Source of the DNA: Arthrobacter sp. ISL-65 | GTDB taxonomy: Bacteria; Actinomycetota; Actinomycetes; Actinomycetales; Micrococcaceae | Length of the DNA: 64,000 nt | Assembly: GCF_018613795.1 (NCBI RefSeq) | Contig: NZ_JAGGPN010000001.1 | Coordinates: forward strand, 47,848 to 111,847 | Reading direction: 5' to 3' | In this document: positions 38,774 to 46,570 of the stretch, piece after piece | Layout of the letters: every line of letters begins with the position of its first letter | Position numbering within the stretch: the stretch's first letter is position 1 | Program-made: the position numbers and the translations under genes | Notes under the pieces: model-generated | The model's input: the letters and a program-made list of their open reading frames with translations, nothing else | Database searches by the model: none | Told to the model about the DNA's origin: nothing

Positions 38774-39256
38774 ATGCAGCAAAGCCAGCCGGGCGGAAAC
38801 CCGTCCGATCCGGAGCTTCCCCGGCCTGCGAGCCCGGCGGCAGGTCAGCCAGGCGCCGCAGTGCCTCTTGACCCGGCACCGACCGAAGCGGCGGCGGGTA
38901 CCGGCCCGGCGGCCCGCCATCCTGGTACGGCCGCGATCCCGGGTTACGACGGAGCCACGTCACCGCGGCCCGGGCTGGCAGAGCCTGACCGGCGCGTGAC
39001 GCGCGCCGGTATGATCTGGGCGGCGGTGGCCTCGGCGCTGGTGGTACTGGTACTGCTGATCATCTTCATCCTGCAGAACCAGGAACTCGTCCAGGTGAAG
39101 TTTTTCGGCCTTGAAGGCGCGGTGTCGCTCGGGATGTCCCTCTTCATCGCGGCAGTAGGTGGAGGTGTCCTCGTGGCCATGGCGGGCGCAGCCCGGATCA
39201 TCCAGCTGCGTGCTGCTGCCCACCGTGGCAGGGTGCAAGCCAGCCGAAGTCGGTAA
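38774..39256 (+). CDS. LapA-type (DUF1049) membrane protein
   Basis: Small membrane protein of 160 residues; AAGGA stands eight bases before the ATG at 38774. The first 85 residues are a Pro/Ala-rich disordered region. Then come two hydrophobic segments (about 98-118 and 128-148) with QNQELVQVKFFG between them, the LipopolysaccharideAssembly-A/DUF1049 signature. Function in Gram-positives is not established. Convergent with the SRPBCC gene. Confidence 0.82.
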   Translation: MQQSQPGGNPSDPELPRPASPAAGQPGAAVPLDPAPTEAAAGTGPAARHPGTAAIPGYDGATSPRPGLAEPDRRVTRAGMIWAAVASALVVLVLLIIFILQNQELVQVKFFGLEGAVSLGMSLFIAAVGGGVLVAMAGAARIIQLRAAAHRGRVQASRSR

Positions 39257-39280
39257 GCAGCAAGTTGCCAGCGGCGCTGT

Positions 39281-39712
39281 CTAGTCCTCCAGGTACTCCT
39301 TGAGGTTGCCAAGCACCATGCCCCAGAGTTTTTCCGACTCCGCGGCTTCGCCATCACTCTTGTTGTTGCCCTGGGTGATGCTGACCCGGGTTCCCTCCGC
39401 AACGGGCTCCAGCCCGTATTCCACGGTGTGGTAGCTGTCCGGCTCGTCGGGCAGGCCTGATAAGGGGCTGTAGTGGGTGATGCGCAGGAGTTCGTTGGGG
39501 CGGGCTTCCAGCACCGTCCCCTTGTCCTGGTAGGACTTGCCCTGCCACTCCCCCTCGAACGTCACAGGCTCACCTTCCCGCCAGGTCGATGTGACGTTCG
39601 TGCCTAGAAAGTATTCCTTGACGTCGGCCGGATCCGTCAGCGCCTTCCACACTCGCTCCGGCTGCGCTGCGACAACAACGCTCGCCTCGGCGTCCCTGAA
39701 GTGTTTGTCCAT
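39281..39712 (-). CDS. SRPBCC / AHSA1-like domain protein
   Basis: Soluble single-domain protein of 143 residues with the START/AHSA1 fold: the start VVVAAQPERVWKALTDPADVKEYFLG, then VTFEGEWQGKSY and WGMVLGNLKEYLED at the end. These are often linked to ArsR-type regulators, but no such gene is adjacent here. Ligand unknown. Confidence 0.85.
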   Translation of the reverse strand: MDKHFRDAEASVVVAAQPERVWKALTDPADVKEYFLGTNVTSTWREGEPVTFEGEWQGKSYQDKGTVLEARPNELLRITHYSPLSGLPDEPDSYHTVEYGLEPVAEGTRVSITQGNNKSDGEAAESEKLWGMVLGNLKEYLED

Positions 39713-39769
39713 CTGCTTCCCCTCCTGGCGCCACCCTACCCGCGGATAGCCACCGAGGTAAGGGCGGGT

Positions 39770-40627
39770 TCAGGCGAAGGGTTGCACCAGTTCGGCGTAG
39801 CGGTCCTTCATCCTCGCCAGGACGTCGTCGCCGTCGGCGTCCCAGATCTCCTGGTTGAAGATCTCCACTTCGATGTCGCCGGTGTAGCCGGCGTCCCGGA
39901 CCCAGGTGCCGATCGTCGCGAAGTCAATCACGCCGTCGCCCATCATGCCGCGGGAAAGCAGCGCGTCCGCAGCGATTGGAAGGTTGAAGTCACACACTTG
40001 GTAGGAGGCGATCCGGTTCTCCCGGCCGGCACGCTCGATCTGGGCTTTCAGCTCCGGGTCCCACCAGACGTGGAAGGTGTCGACGGCGACCCCCACCGCC
40101 CGGGCGTCGTACGGCGCCGCCAGGTCCAGTGCCTGCCCCAGCGTGGAGATGAGCGCGCGGTCGGCGGCGTACATCGGGTGCAGGGGTTCCAGCACCAGCC
40201 GGACGCCATGTTCGACGGCGAACGGGACGAGGTCCTCCAGCCGGTCGGCCACGCGCTGGCGGGCAGCCACGACATCCTTCTCCCCCGGCACCAGACCCCC
40301 GACCACGAGGAACAGTTCCTGCGTATCGAGAGCAACGGCCTCCAGAACAGCTGCCCTGTTGTCCGCGAGCGCTGCCGCCTGCCCTTCGGCGTGCGGAGCC
40401 GTGAGGAAGCCGCCGCGGCACAGCGAGGAAACCCGGAGCCCGGCATCCCTGATCAGTTTGGCCGCCTTGTCCAGCCCGGCCTCGGCAACAATGTCCCGCC
40501 AGGGGGCGATGGCGGGGATGCCTGCACGCGCGCAGCCGTCAACAGCCTCGGCGAGCGTCCACTTCTTGGTGGTGGCGCTGTTGAGGGAAAGCCGTGCAAA
40601 GGGGGACGGTTCTGAATTGAAGGTCAT
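39770..40627 (-). CDS. Sugar phosphate isomerase/epimerase
   Basis: TIM-barrel protein (xylose isomerase-like, AP endonuclease 2 superfamily) of 285 residues. Features LSLNSATTKKWTLAEAVDGC at the start, then LVLEPLHPMYAADRALI, VGVAVDTFHVWWDPE and IEVEIFNQEIWD, carrying the Glu/Asp/His metal ligands of the family. The start overlaps the DUF993 gene's stop by four bases (ATGA). Last gene of a three-gene operon under the divergent LacI-type regulator. It may act as an epimerase, isomerase or beta-eliminating lyase on a modified sugar; none is proven. Confidence 0.87.
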   Translation of the reverse strand: MTFNSEPSPFARLSLNSATTKKWTLAEAVDGCARAGIPAIAPWRDIVAEAGLDKAAKLIRDAGLRVSSLCRGGFLTAPHAEGQAAALADNRAAVLEAVALDTQELFLVVGGLVPGEKDVVAARQRVADRLEDLVPFAVEHGVRLVLEPLHPMYAADRALISTLGQALDLAAPYDARAVGVAVDTFHVWWDPELKAQIERAGRENRIASYQVCDFNLPIAADALLSRGMMGDGVIDFATIGTWVRDAGYTGDIEVEIFNQEIWDADGDDVLARMKDRYAELVQPFA

Positions 40628-41838
40628 ACTCCCACTCCGTTGATGCGAAGGAAATCGGACATCCGGAACGCTGCGAGGGCTGGGTCCTTCAGCAGCCCGG
40701 CTTCGTCGGCCAGTTCAAAGGTCTTCGCGAGGTGCACCACGGAACGGCCCGAGTGCAGCCCGCCGACCATCTGGAAACCCGGCTGCTTACCGTTGAGCCA
40801 GGACAGGAAGGCGATACCGGTCTTGTAGTAGAACGTGGGGGCACTGAAGATGTGCTTGCCCAGTTCGCGGGTGGAGTCCAGGATGGCACGCGCTTTGGCG
40901 GCATCTCCGGCGTCGTAGCTTTGCAGCGCCGCGGACGCAGCGGGATAGATTGCCGCGAAGATGCCCAGCAGGGCATCCGAGTGCAGGGTTCCGTCGCCGT
41001 CGATCAGTTCCGGGTAGTTGAAGTCGTCGCCGGTGTAGAGGCGGACGCCCTCGGGAAGCGCCGCCCGCAGCGCGATTTCGTGCGAAGCGTCCAGCAGGGA
41101 GACCTTGACGCCGTCCACCTTGTCCGCGTTCTCGCGGATGAGGGAGAGGAACGTCTCGGTGGCCTGGTCAACGCTGTCCGAGCCCCAATAACCGGCCAGC
41201 GCGCGGTCGAACATGGTGCCGAGCCAGTGCAGGATGACGGGCTGGTCGGCTTCCTGGAGCAGCGCGGAGTAGACCTTCAGGTAGTCCTCGGGACCGGACG
41301 CCACGTGGGCCAGCGCCCTGGAGGCCATGAAGATCACCTTGGGCCCGGCCTCGCTGACGACGGCGACCTGCTCGCGGTAGGCGGTCAGGACAGCCTGCAG
41401 CCCGGCCGCGCCGGCCGGCAGTGTGGCGAGGTCCAGCTGGTCGGTACCGGCGCCGCAGGACACGAGGTCGCGGACCGTCATGCCTGCAGTGGCCGTGGCG
41501 CCGGCGGAGACCACGGAGGCCGCCTCCGCCCCCGTGCGCTTGATCAGCTGCTGTGTGGCTGGCCAGTCCAGGCCCATGCCACGCTGGGCGGTGTCCATCG
41601 CGTCGGCAACCCCGAGCCCGTAGGACCACAGCTCATGCCGGTAGGCCAGTGTGGCGTCCCAGTCGAGACGGGCCGGGGCGCCCGGAGTGTTGTCGGCAGT
41701 GACTTCGGGGATGACGTGGGCCGCAGCGTAGGCGCGGCGCGATGTCAGCGGCGCCATCGGTTTGGCCCAGGTGGTGGCGGAACGGAGGCGGTATTCCCGG
41801 GTCCCGCCGTCGGATGTGGGAAGGATCAGTGAAGTCAT
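40624..41838 (-). CDS. DUF993 family (DHDPS-like TIM-barrel) protein
   Basis: Protein of 404 residues from ATG at 41836-41838 (MTSLILPTSDGGTREYRL). It belongs to the DUF993 family, which is distantly related to the dihydrodipicolinate synthase/NAL aldolases; the Lys in DGVKVSLLDASHE stands where the Schiff-base Lys would be, but this is my inference. Other conserved-looking parts are LHWLGTMFDRALAGYWG, LYTGDDFNYPELIDGDG and GFQMVGGLHSGRS. Start overlaps the Gfo/Idh stop by one base and its stop overlaps the next ATG. Function unknown; cluster context suggests carbon-carbon bond cleavage in sugar catabolism. Confidence 0.85.
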   Translation of the reverse strand: MTSLILPTSDGGTREYRLRSATTWAKPMAPLTSRRAYAAAHVIPEVTADNTPGAPARLDWDATLAYRHELWSYGLGVADAMDTAQRGMGLDWPATQQLIKRTGAEAASVVSAGATATAGMTVRDLVSCGAGTDQLDLATLPAGAAGLQAVLTAYREQVAVVSEAGPKVIFMASRALAHVASGPEDYLKVYSALLQEADQPVILHWLGTMFDRALAGYWGSDSVDQATETFLSLIRENADKVDGVKVSLLDASHEIALRAALPEGVRLYTGDDFNYPELIDGDGTLHSDALLGIFAAIYPAASAALQSYDAGDAAKARAILDSTRELGKHIFSAPTFYYKTGIAFLSWLNGKQPGFQMVGGLHSGRSVVHLAKTFELADEAGLLKDPALAAFRMSDFLRINGVGV

Positions 41839-43007
41839 CAGAGCGTGATCTCCGGAATGTCGATGGTGCGGCGTTCGTCGCTGGACTGCAGGCCGAGTTC
41901 GGCGAGCTGCACGCCGCGGGCGGCGGAAAGCAGCCCGAAACGGTGTTCGCGGCCGGCGACGGCGTCGCGCAGGAACTCTTCCCACTGCAGCTTGAAACCG
42001 TTGTCCAGCTCCGCGTTGGCCGGCACATCCTGCCACTGGCTGCGGAAGGATTCCGTGACCGGAAGGTCCGGATTCCATACCGGCTTCGGCGTGTGGGCCC
42101 GCTGCTGCGCCACGCACTTGTTCAGCCCAGCGACGGCAGATCCGTGCGTCCCGTCCACCTGGAATTCGACCAGCTCGTCACGGTAGACCCGGACAGCCCA
42201 CGAGGAGTTGATCTGGCCGATGACGCCGTCTCCCCCGGGGGTAACCAGCTCAAAGATGCCGTAGGAGGCGTCATCTGCCGTTGCGTTGTATTCTTTGCCG
42301 GCCTCGTCCCACCGGGTGGGGATGTGGGTGGCGGTCTTGGCATTAACACTCTTGACCTTGCCGATGATGCCTTCCAGGACGTAGTTCCAGTGGCAGAACA
42401 TGTCCGTGGTCATTCCGCCACCGTCCTCCTTGCGGTAGTTCCAGGACGGGCGCTGGGCCTCCTGCACATCGCCCTCGAAGACCCAGTAGCCGAATTCGCC
42501 GCGGATGGACAGGATCCGGCCGAAGAACCCTTCGTCCACGAGGCGGCGGAGCTTGACCAGGCCCGGCAGGTAGAGCTTGTCATGCACGACGCCGGCGGTG
42601 ACCCCGGCTTCCTTGCCGATGCGGGCCAGCTCGATGGCCTCCTCGAGGGTTTCCGCCGTCGGCTTCTCGGTGAAGATGTGCTTGCCGGCCTGCATGGCCT
42701 TCTTCAGGTTTGCGGCCCGAAGGCTGGTCATGGAGGCGTCGAAGACGACGTCGACAGTGGGGTCGTTGATCACGCCGTCAAGGTCGGTGGTCCACTCCGA
42801 AATTTTGTGAAGCTCGGCCAGCTCGCGGATTTTCGCTTCGTTGCGGCCAACGAGGATCGGCTCGATCTGGACCTTGGTGCCGTCCTCCAAGGTGAAGCCG
42901 CCGGCGTCACGGATGGGGAGGATGGAGCGCAGCAGGTGCTGGCGGTAGCCCATCCGGCCGGTTATGCCGTTCATGGCGATACGGATCGTCTTTGTTTCGA
43001 AGCCCAT
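41838..43007 (-). CDS. Gfo/Idh/MocA family oxidoreductase
   Basis: NAD(P)-dependent sugar dehydrogenase family member, 389 residues. The Rossmann motif is unusual (AMNGITGRMGY near 11-21), followed by the EKP motif FTEKPTAETL near 121, and a C-terminal alpha/beta domain including DMFCHWNYVLEG. First gene of the operon with DUF993 and the isomerase. Together with these it should oxidise a sugar, possibly at C3 as in other members, before isomerisation or cleavage. Substrate unknown. Confidence 0.9.
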   Translation of the reverse strand: MGFETKTIRIAMNGITGRMGYRQHLLRSILPIRDAGGFTLEDGTKVQIEPILVGRNEAKIRELAELHKISEWTTDLDGVINDPTVDVVFDASMTSLRAANLKKAMQAGKHIFTEKPTAETLEEAIELARIGKEAGVTAGVVHDKLYLPGLVKLRRLVDEGFFGRILSIRGEFGYWVFEGDVQEAQRPSWNYRKEDGGGMTTDMFCHWNYVLEGIIGKVKSVNAKTATHIPTRWDEAGKEYNATADDASYGIFELVTPGGDGVIGQINSSWAVRVYRDELVEFQVDGTHGSAVAGLNKCVAQQRAHTPKPVWNPDLPVTESFRSQWQDVPANAELDNGFKLQWEEFLRDAVAGREHRFGLLSAARGVQLAELGLQSSDERRTIDIPEITL

Positions 43008-43040
43008 GAGTCCTCATTCAATCGTGGTGGATAGCAAATT

Positions 43041-43056
43041 GGGAAAGCGCATTCCC
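43041..43056. promoter_or_regulatory. LacI-type operator candidate 1
   Basis: Near-perfect palindrome GGGAAAGCGCATTCCC with the central GCGC typical of LacI/GalR operators. It lies 34 bases upstream of the Gfo/Idh start, in the divergent gap to lacI. Confidence 0.65.
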
Positions 43057-43089
43057 GCTGCTTCCATAGTGCAGTCGCGCAGCCAATCT

Positions 43090-43103
43090 GGCAAGCGCTT
43101 TCC
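43090..43103. promoter_or_regulatory. LacI-type operator candidate 2
   Basis: GGCAAGCGCTTTCC with the central palindrome AAGCGCTT. It shares the AAAGCGC half-site with the first candidate, about 49 bases away (four to five helical turns), compatible with looping or dual repression of both genes. Confidence 0.7.
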
Positions 43104-43182
43104 GGAAGTTTCTGTAACTGCGATAATGTGGTCATCAGCCGAGTTTCCCGATGCTGGGGCCCGTTGAAGAGGAGTTTCGCCT

Positions 43183-44277
43183 GTGGCAGCAAGCACGCTG
43201 ACCGAAGTAGCCCGCCTGGCCGGAGTCTCCCCTGCCACTGCCAGCCGTGTCCTGAACGGTTCCGCCAGGACCCCCGGACCTGATATCGCTGAGCGTGTCC
43301 GGAAGGCTGCGGACTCCCTCGGCTACATCCCCAACGCCCAGGCGCAGGGCCTCGCGAAGTCGAGCTCCGGCCTCATCGGACTCATCGTGCACGACATCGC
43401 CGACCCCTACTTCGCAGCCATCGCCCGCGGCGTCCAGGCCGCAGCCCGGCACCAGAACAAGATGGTGCTGCTGGCCACCACCGCGGGCAGCCCAGCGGAT
43501 GAGCGCGCGGCCGTGGCTGCCTTTGCTGCACGCCGGGCGGACTCGATAGTGATCGCGGGATCGCGGTCTGCACGGACCGCCGACAAGCAGGGCAACGCCG
43601 AACTGGCCGCCGAGCTTGACCGCTACTGCCGCAACGGCGGCCGGGTGGGCGTCGTGGGACACGCCGTAGTGGGCGCCGAATCCGACGAGGGCTATCACGT
43701 GGTTGGGGTTCCCAACGAGGAGCTCGCCGCCGAACTCGCCCGGGAACTAGCCGCCTCACATGCCGGGGAGTTCGTGATCATCGCCGGCCCGGAGGGCCTC
43801 CTGACCTCCGACGACCGGGTGCGCGGCTTCCAGCGCGGCCTGGCGGATGCCGGGCTTCCGCCGGCAGACGTCCTGCACACCGGATTCGACCGCACGGGCG
43901 GTTATGAGGCGGGCATGGAGCTCGCCGCACGCATCGGGGCGCACGGCGGAAGCGGCCAGGCCGGTGCTGAAGCCGCCGCACCGCCCCGGCTCTGTATCTT
44001 TGCCGTCAACGACGTCATGGCGATCGGGGCCACCGCCGCGCTGCGCTCCAAGGGGCTGCGTATCCCCCGTGACGCCGCCATCGCCGGCTTTGACGACATC
44101 GAAACCCTGCGCGACTTCCGGCCGGCCCTCTCCACCGTCCGCCTGCCCCTGGAGGAGATCGGGAGGCTGGCAGTGCCCGGCGCGGGTTCCGGCACCGTGG
44201 GCGCCGGCACCGTGGGGGTCACGGGCGAGGTGACGCTGCGCCGGAGCACCGAGCCGGGCGGCGAACCCGCTTCCTAG
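43183..44277 (+). CDS. LacI family transcriptional regulator
   Basis: Repressor of 364 residues; GTG at 43183 with GAGGAG eight bases upstream. HTH at residues 1-50: LTEVARLAGVSPATASRVLNG, then the hinge helix KSSSGLIGLIV. The periplasmic-binding-protein-like domain follows (DPYFAAIARGVQAAA, AIAGFDDIETL). The C-terminal part has a Gly-rich insert (GAGSGTVGAGTVGVTG). Divergent from the DUF993 operon, which it likely controls together with itself through the two palindromes in the gap. Confidence 0.93.
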   Translation: MAASTLTEVARLAGVSPATASRVLNGSARTPGPDIAERVRKAADSLGYIPNAQAQGLAKSSSGLIGLIVHDIADPYFAAIARGVQAAARHQNKMVLLATTAGSPADERAAVAAFAARRADSIVIAGSRSARTADKQGNAELAAELDRYCRNGGRVGVVGHAVVGAESDEGYHVVGVPNEELAAELARELAASHAGEFVIIAGPEGLLTSDDRVRGFQRGLADAGLPPADVLHTGFDRTGGYEAGMELAARIGAHGGSGQAGAEAAAPPRLCIFAVNDVMAIGATAALRSKGLRIPRDAAIAGFDDIETLRDFRPALSTVRLPLEEIGRLAVPGAGSGTVGAGTVGVTGEVTLRRSTEPGGEPAS

Positions 44278-44351
44278 TCCGGAAACGAGGCGGTTTCGGC
44301 AACAAACACAGTCCTGCAGCAGGACAGTCCCGGCGGCAAGGGAAGGCGGCC

Positions 44352-44957
44352 ATGACAGATTCACAGGGGGCAGCAGGCGGCATCACCACGGCGGCCGCCG
44401 AGTGGCCCGCCGTCGAGGAACTTTTCGGCGTCCGCGGCGAACCGTCACGCTGCTGGTGCCGGTTCTTTGCCCTTCCGGGAGCCAGCTTTGCTGCCACGAC
44501 GCCCGCTGACCGCAAGGCACAGCTGAAAGACAAGTTCGACGGCGGCGGGCCGGCGCCGGGGGTCCTGGCGTACCGCGGCGGCTCCGCAGTCGGCTGGTGC
44601 GCCGTGGAGCCGCGGAGGTGCTACCCGCGGATTCTCCGTTCCCAGGTGTTCAAGGCGGCCGGTCCCGCGGCCGCCGACGACGGCGGCGGGAGCATGTGGT
44701 CGGTGAGCTGTTTCGTCGTTGCTCCCGGCCATCGCCGCAGCGGCGTGGCAGCGGCCCTGCTGGCTGCCGCCGTCGACCACGCACGCGCCAACGGGGCCAC
44801 GGTTGTGGACGGGTATCCGGTGGATCCCGCGCAGCGGCCAAAGGCCGGTCCGTCCGATCTCTACCAGGGCACGCTGGGGCTGTTCCTGGCGGCCGGGTTT
44901 GAGGTGGTCAGTGACGCAGTTCCCGGGCGCGCGGTGGTGCGGCTGCGGGTCGGATGA
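44352..44957 (+). CDS. GNAT family N-acetyltransferase
   Basis: Acetyl-CoA-dependent acyltransferase of 201 residues. Acetyl-CoA motif VAPGHRRSGVAAALLAAAVD (about 123-142), preceded by the beta strand MWSVSCFVV. N-terminal region WCRFFALPG and the later YQGTLGLFLAAGFEVV are characteristic of a particular actinobacterial subgroup. Substrate unknown. Follows lacI by 74 bases; convergent with map. Confidence 0.85.
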   Translation: MTDSQGAAGGITTAAAEWPAVEELFGVRGEPSRCWCRFFALPGASFAATTPADRKAQLKDKFDGGGPAPGVLAYRGGSAVGWCAVEPRRCYPRILRSQVFKAAGPAAADDGGGSMWSVSCFVVAPGHRRSGVAAALLAAAVDHARANGATVVDGYPVDPAQRPKAGPSDLYQGTLGLFLAAGFEVVSDAVPGRAVVRLRVG

Positions 44958-44972
44958 CCGGAACAGCCTTCC

Positions 44973-45739
44973 TCACGGCAGGGTCAGGATCACCGGTCCG
45001 GCCGCTGTGATAGCCACCGTGTGCTCGCTGTGGGCGGACCTGCGGCCGCTGGCGGACCGCAGCGTCCATTCGTCCTCGTCGTGGAAATAGTCTCCGTTGC
45101 CGCCGAGAATGAGCATGGGCTCGATGGCGATCACAAGCCCCTCCGCCAGCTTGATTCCCCGGCCAGGCCGCCCGTCGTTCGGTACGGACGGCTCGGCGTG
45201 CATGGTGCGGCCGATCCCGTGGCCGCCATGGTCAGCCAGCAGGCCGTAGCCGGCGCGGCGTGCTGCGCCGCCGATCGCGTAGGCGAGGTCGCCCATCTTG
45301 TTTCCCACCCGCGCGGCATCGATGCCCCGGGCCAGCGCGGCGTCCGTGGCCTCAATGAGTGCCTGGTCCTCCTGGCTGGGCGTGCCCACGATGAAGCTCT
45401 GGGCCGCGTCACCGCACCAGCCTTCGACGAAGGCGCCGCAGTCCACGCTGAGCAGGTCCCCGTCGCGCAGCCGGTACCCGTTGGGATTCCGTGCACCACG
45501 GCGTCGTTGACGCTGGTGCAGATCACGCCCGGGAACTGGACCGACGCCCACCGGGGCTTGTAGTCGAGGAACGCGGGCGTGGCACCGGCGTCCGCCATGA
45601 TGGCGGCAGCAACCTCGTCGAGTTCCTTCAGCGAAACATCCACCGCAGCGGCCTGCCGGACGGCTGCCAGGGCGTTCGCCACCACCCGCCCGGCCTCGCG
45701 CATCATGGCAATTTCATCGGGCGTCTTGATCATGGACAT
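44973..45739 (-). pseudogene. map: Methionine aminopeptidase type I, frameshifted
   Basis: The gene begins at ATG 45737-45739 with GGAGG six bases upstream (MSMIKTPDEIAMMREAGR). The reading frame is normal to NDAVVHGIP, then shifts; the rest (NGYRLRDGDLLSVDCGAFVEGWCGDAA in the usual sense, through HGGHGIGRTMH and IAIEPML) continues in another frame to 44973. One base is missing around 45483-45485, where GGG instead of GGGG on the plus strand would restore the frame. The intact protein would be about 255 residues with all metal ligands. Either a real mutation or a homopolymer sequencing error. Confidence 0.9.
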
Positions 45740-45883
45740 GGATTGCCTCCTGGAATTCTCTGGCCAGCGGCAGGCGGGTCCCTGCGGGCAGCGCCTCATA
45801 CGTTGCCTACTCTAGGACCACACGGACCGCAGCGGCAGCAGCAACCGCTGCCTCGGGCTCCTTGAACGGGCTATCTTGACACC

Positions 45884-46570
45884 ATGGCAAATGAAGCGGT
45901 GCTGGCGTTGATCCGCTCCGAGCTGCGGGCGGCGGCAGACCCCACCCGCGGCACTGCGGCCCAGGCCTACATGAAGTCCTCAACGCCGTCCCTCGGCGTC
46001 CGCGTGCCGGAGGTGCGCAGGACAACCAAAGCCGCGGCCGCTGCCCATCCCTTCGAAACCGCCGAGGACCTGCGGTCAACGGTGCTGGTCCTGTGGCGCG
46101 AAGCCCGTTACCGCGAGGAACGCTACGCGGCGATTGACCTGACCGGACTGCGGAGCGTGGCCGGAGACCGGCGGATGCTTCCGGTGTATGAGGAGATCAT
46201 CCGGACCGGCTCGTCCTGGGACTATGTAGACGGCGTGGCCCACCGGGTCGGCACGCTACTCCAGGCCCACCGGGAGGAACTCACCCGCGTACTGCTCCAG
46301 TGGAGCGCCGATCGGGACTTCTGGATTCGGCGGGCGTCCATCACGGCCCAGCTGGGAGCAAAATTCCAGACGGACACCGGGCTGCTCTCTGCCGTCATCG
46401 AGGCGAACCTGGCCGACCGGGAGTTCTTTATCCGCAAGGCCATCGGGTGGGCATTGCGTGAGTACGCCAAAACCGATCCAAACTGGGTCCTGGATTTCGT
46501 GACGCGGAACGGCCCGTCACTCAGTCCGCTCTCGCGCAGGGAAGCCCTGAAAAACGTTCAGGTCAGATAA
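45884..46570 (+). CDS. DNA alkylation repair protein (AlkD-like)
   Basis: HEAT-repeat glycosylase-like protein of 228 residues. Sequence features include LGVRVPEVRRTTKAAA, YREERYAAIDL, WDYVDGVAHRVG, DRDFWIRRASI and EFFIRKAIGWALREYAKTDP, typical of AlkD. The family removes positively charged alkylated bases such as N3- and N7-alkylpurines. Convergent with the mannosyltransferase gene, and their 3' ends overlap by eight bases. Confidence 0.92.
   Translation: MANEAVLALIRSELRAAADPTRGTAAQAYMKSSTPSLGVRVPEVRRTTKAAAAAHPFETAEDLRSTVLVLWREARYREERYAAIDLTGLRSVAGDRRMLPVYEEIIRTGSSWDYVDGVAHRVGTLLQAHREELTRVLLQWSADRDFWIRRASITAQLGAKFQTDTGLLSAVIEANLADREFFIRKAIGWALREYAKTDPNWVLDFVTRNGPSLSPLSRREALKNVQVR

Noticed and set aside
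37316..38774. Genomic island integrated at tRNA-Arg
   Set aside because: No integrase, no repeat of the tRNA 3' end in the following kilobases, and the next genes are ordinary chromosomal types.
41168..41629. Additional minus-strand ORF inside the DUF993 gene
   Set aside because: Alternative frame of a coding region with an Arg/Gly/Pro-rich translation.
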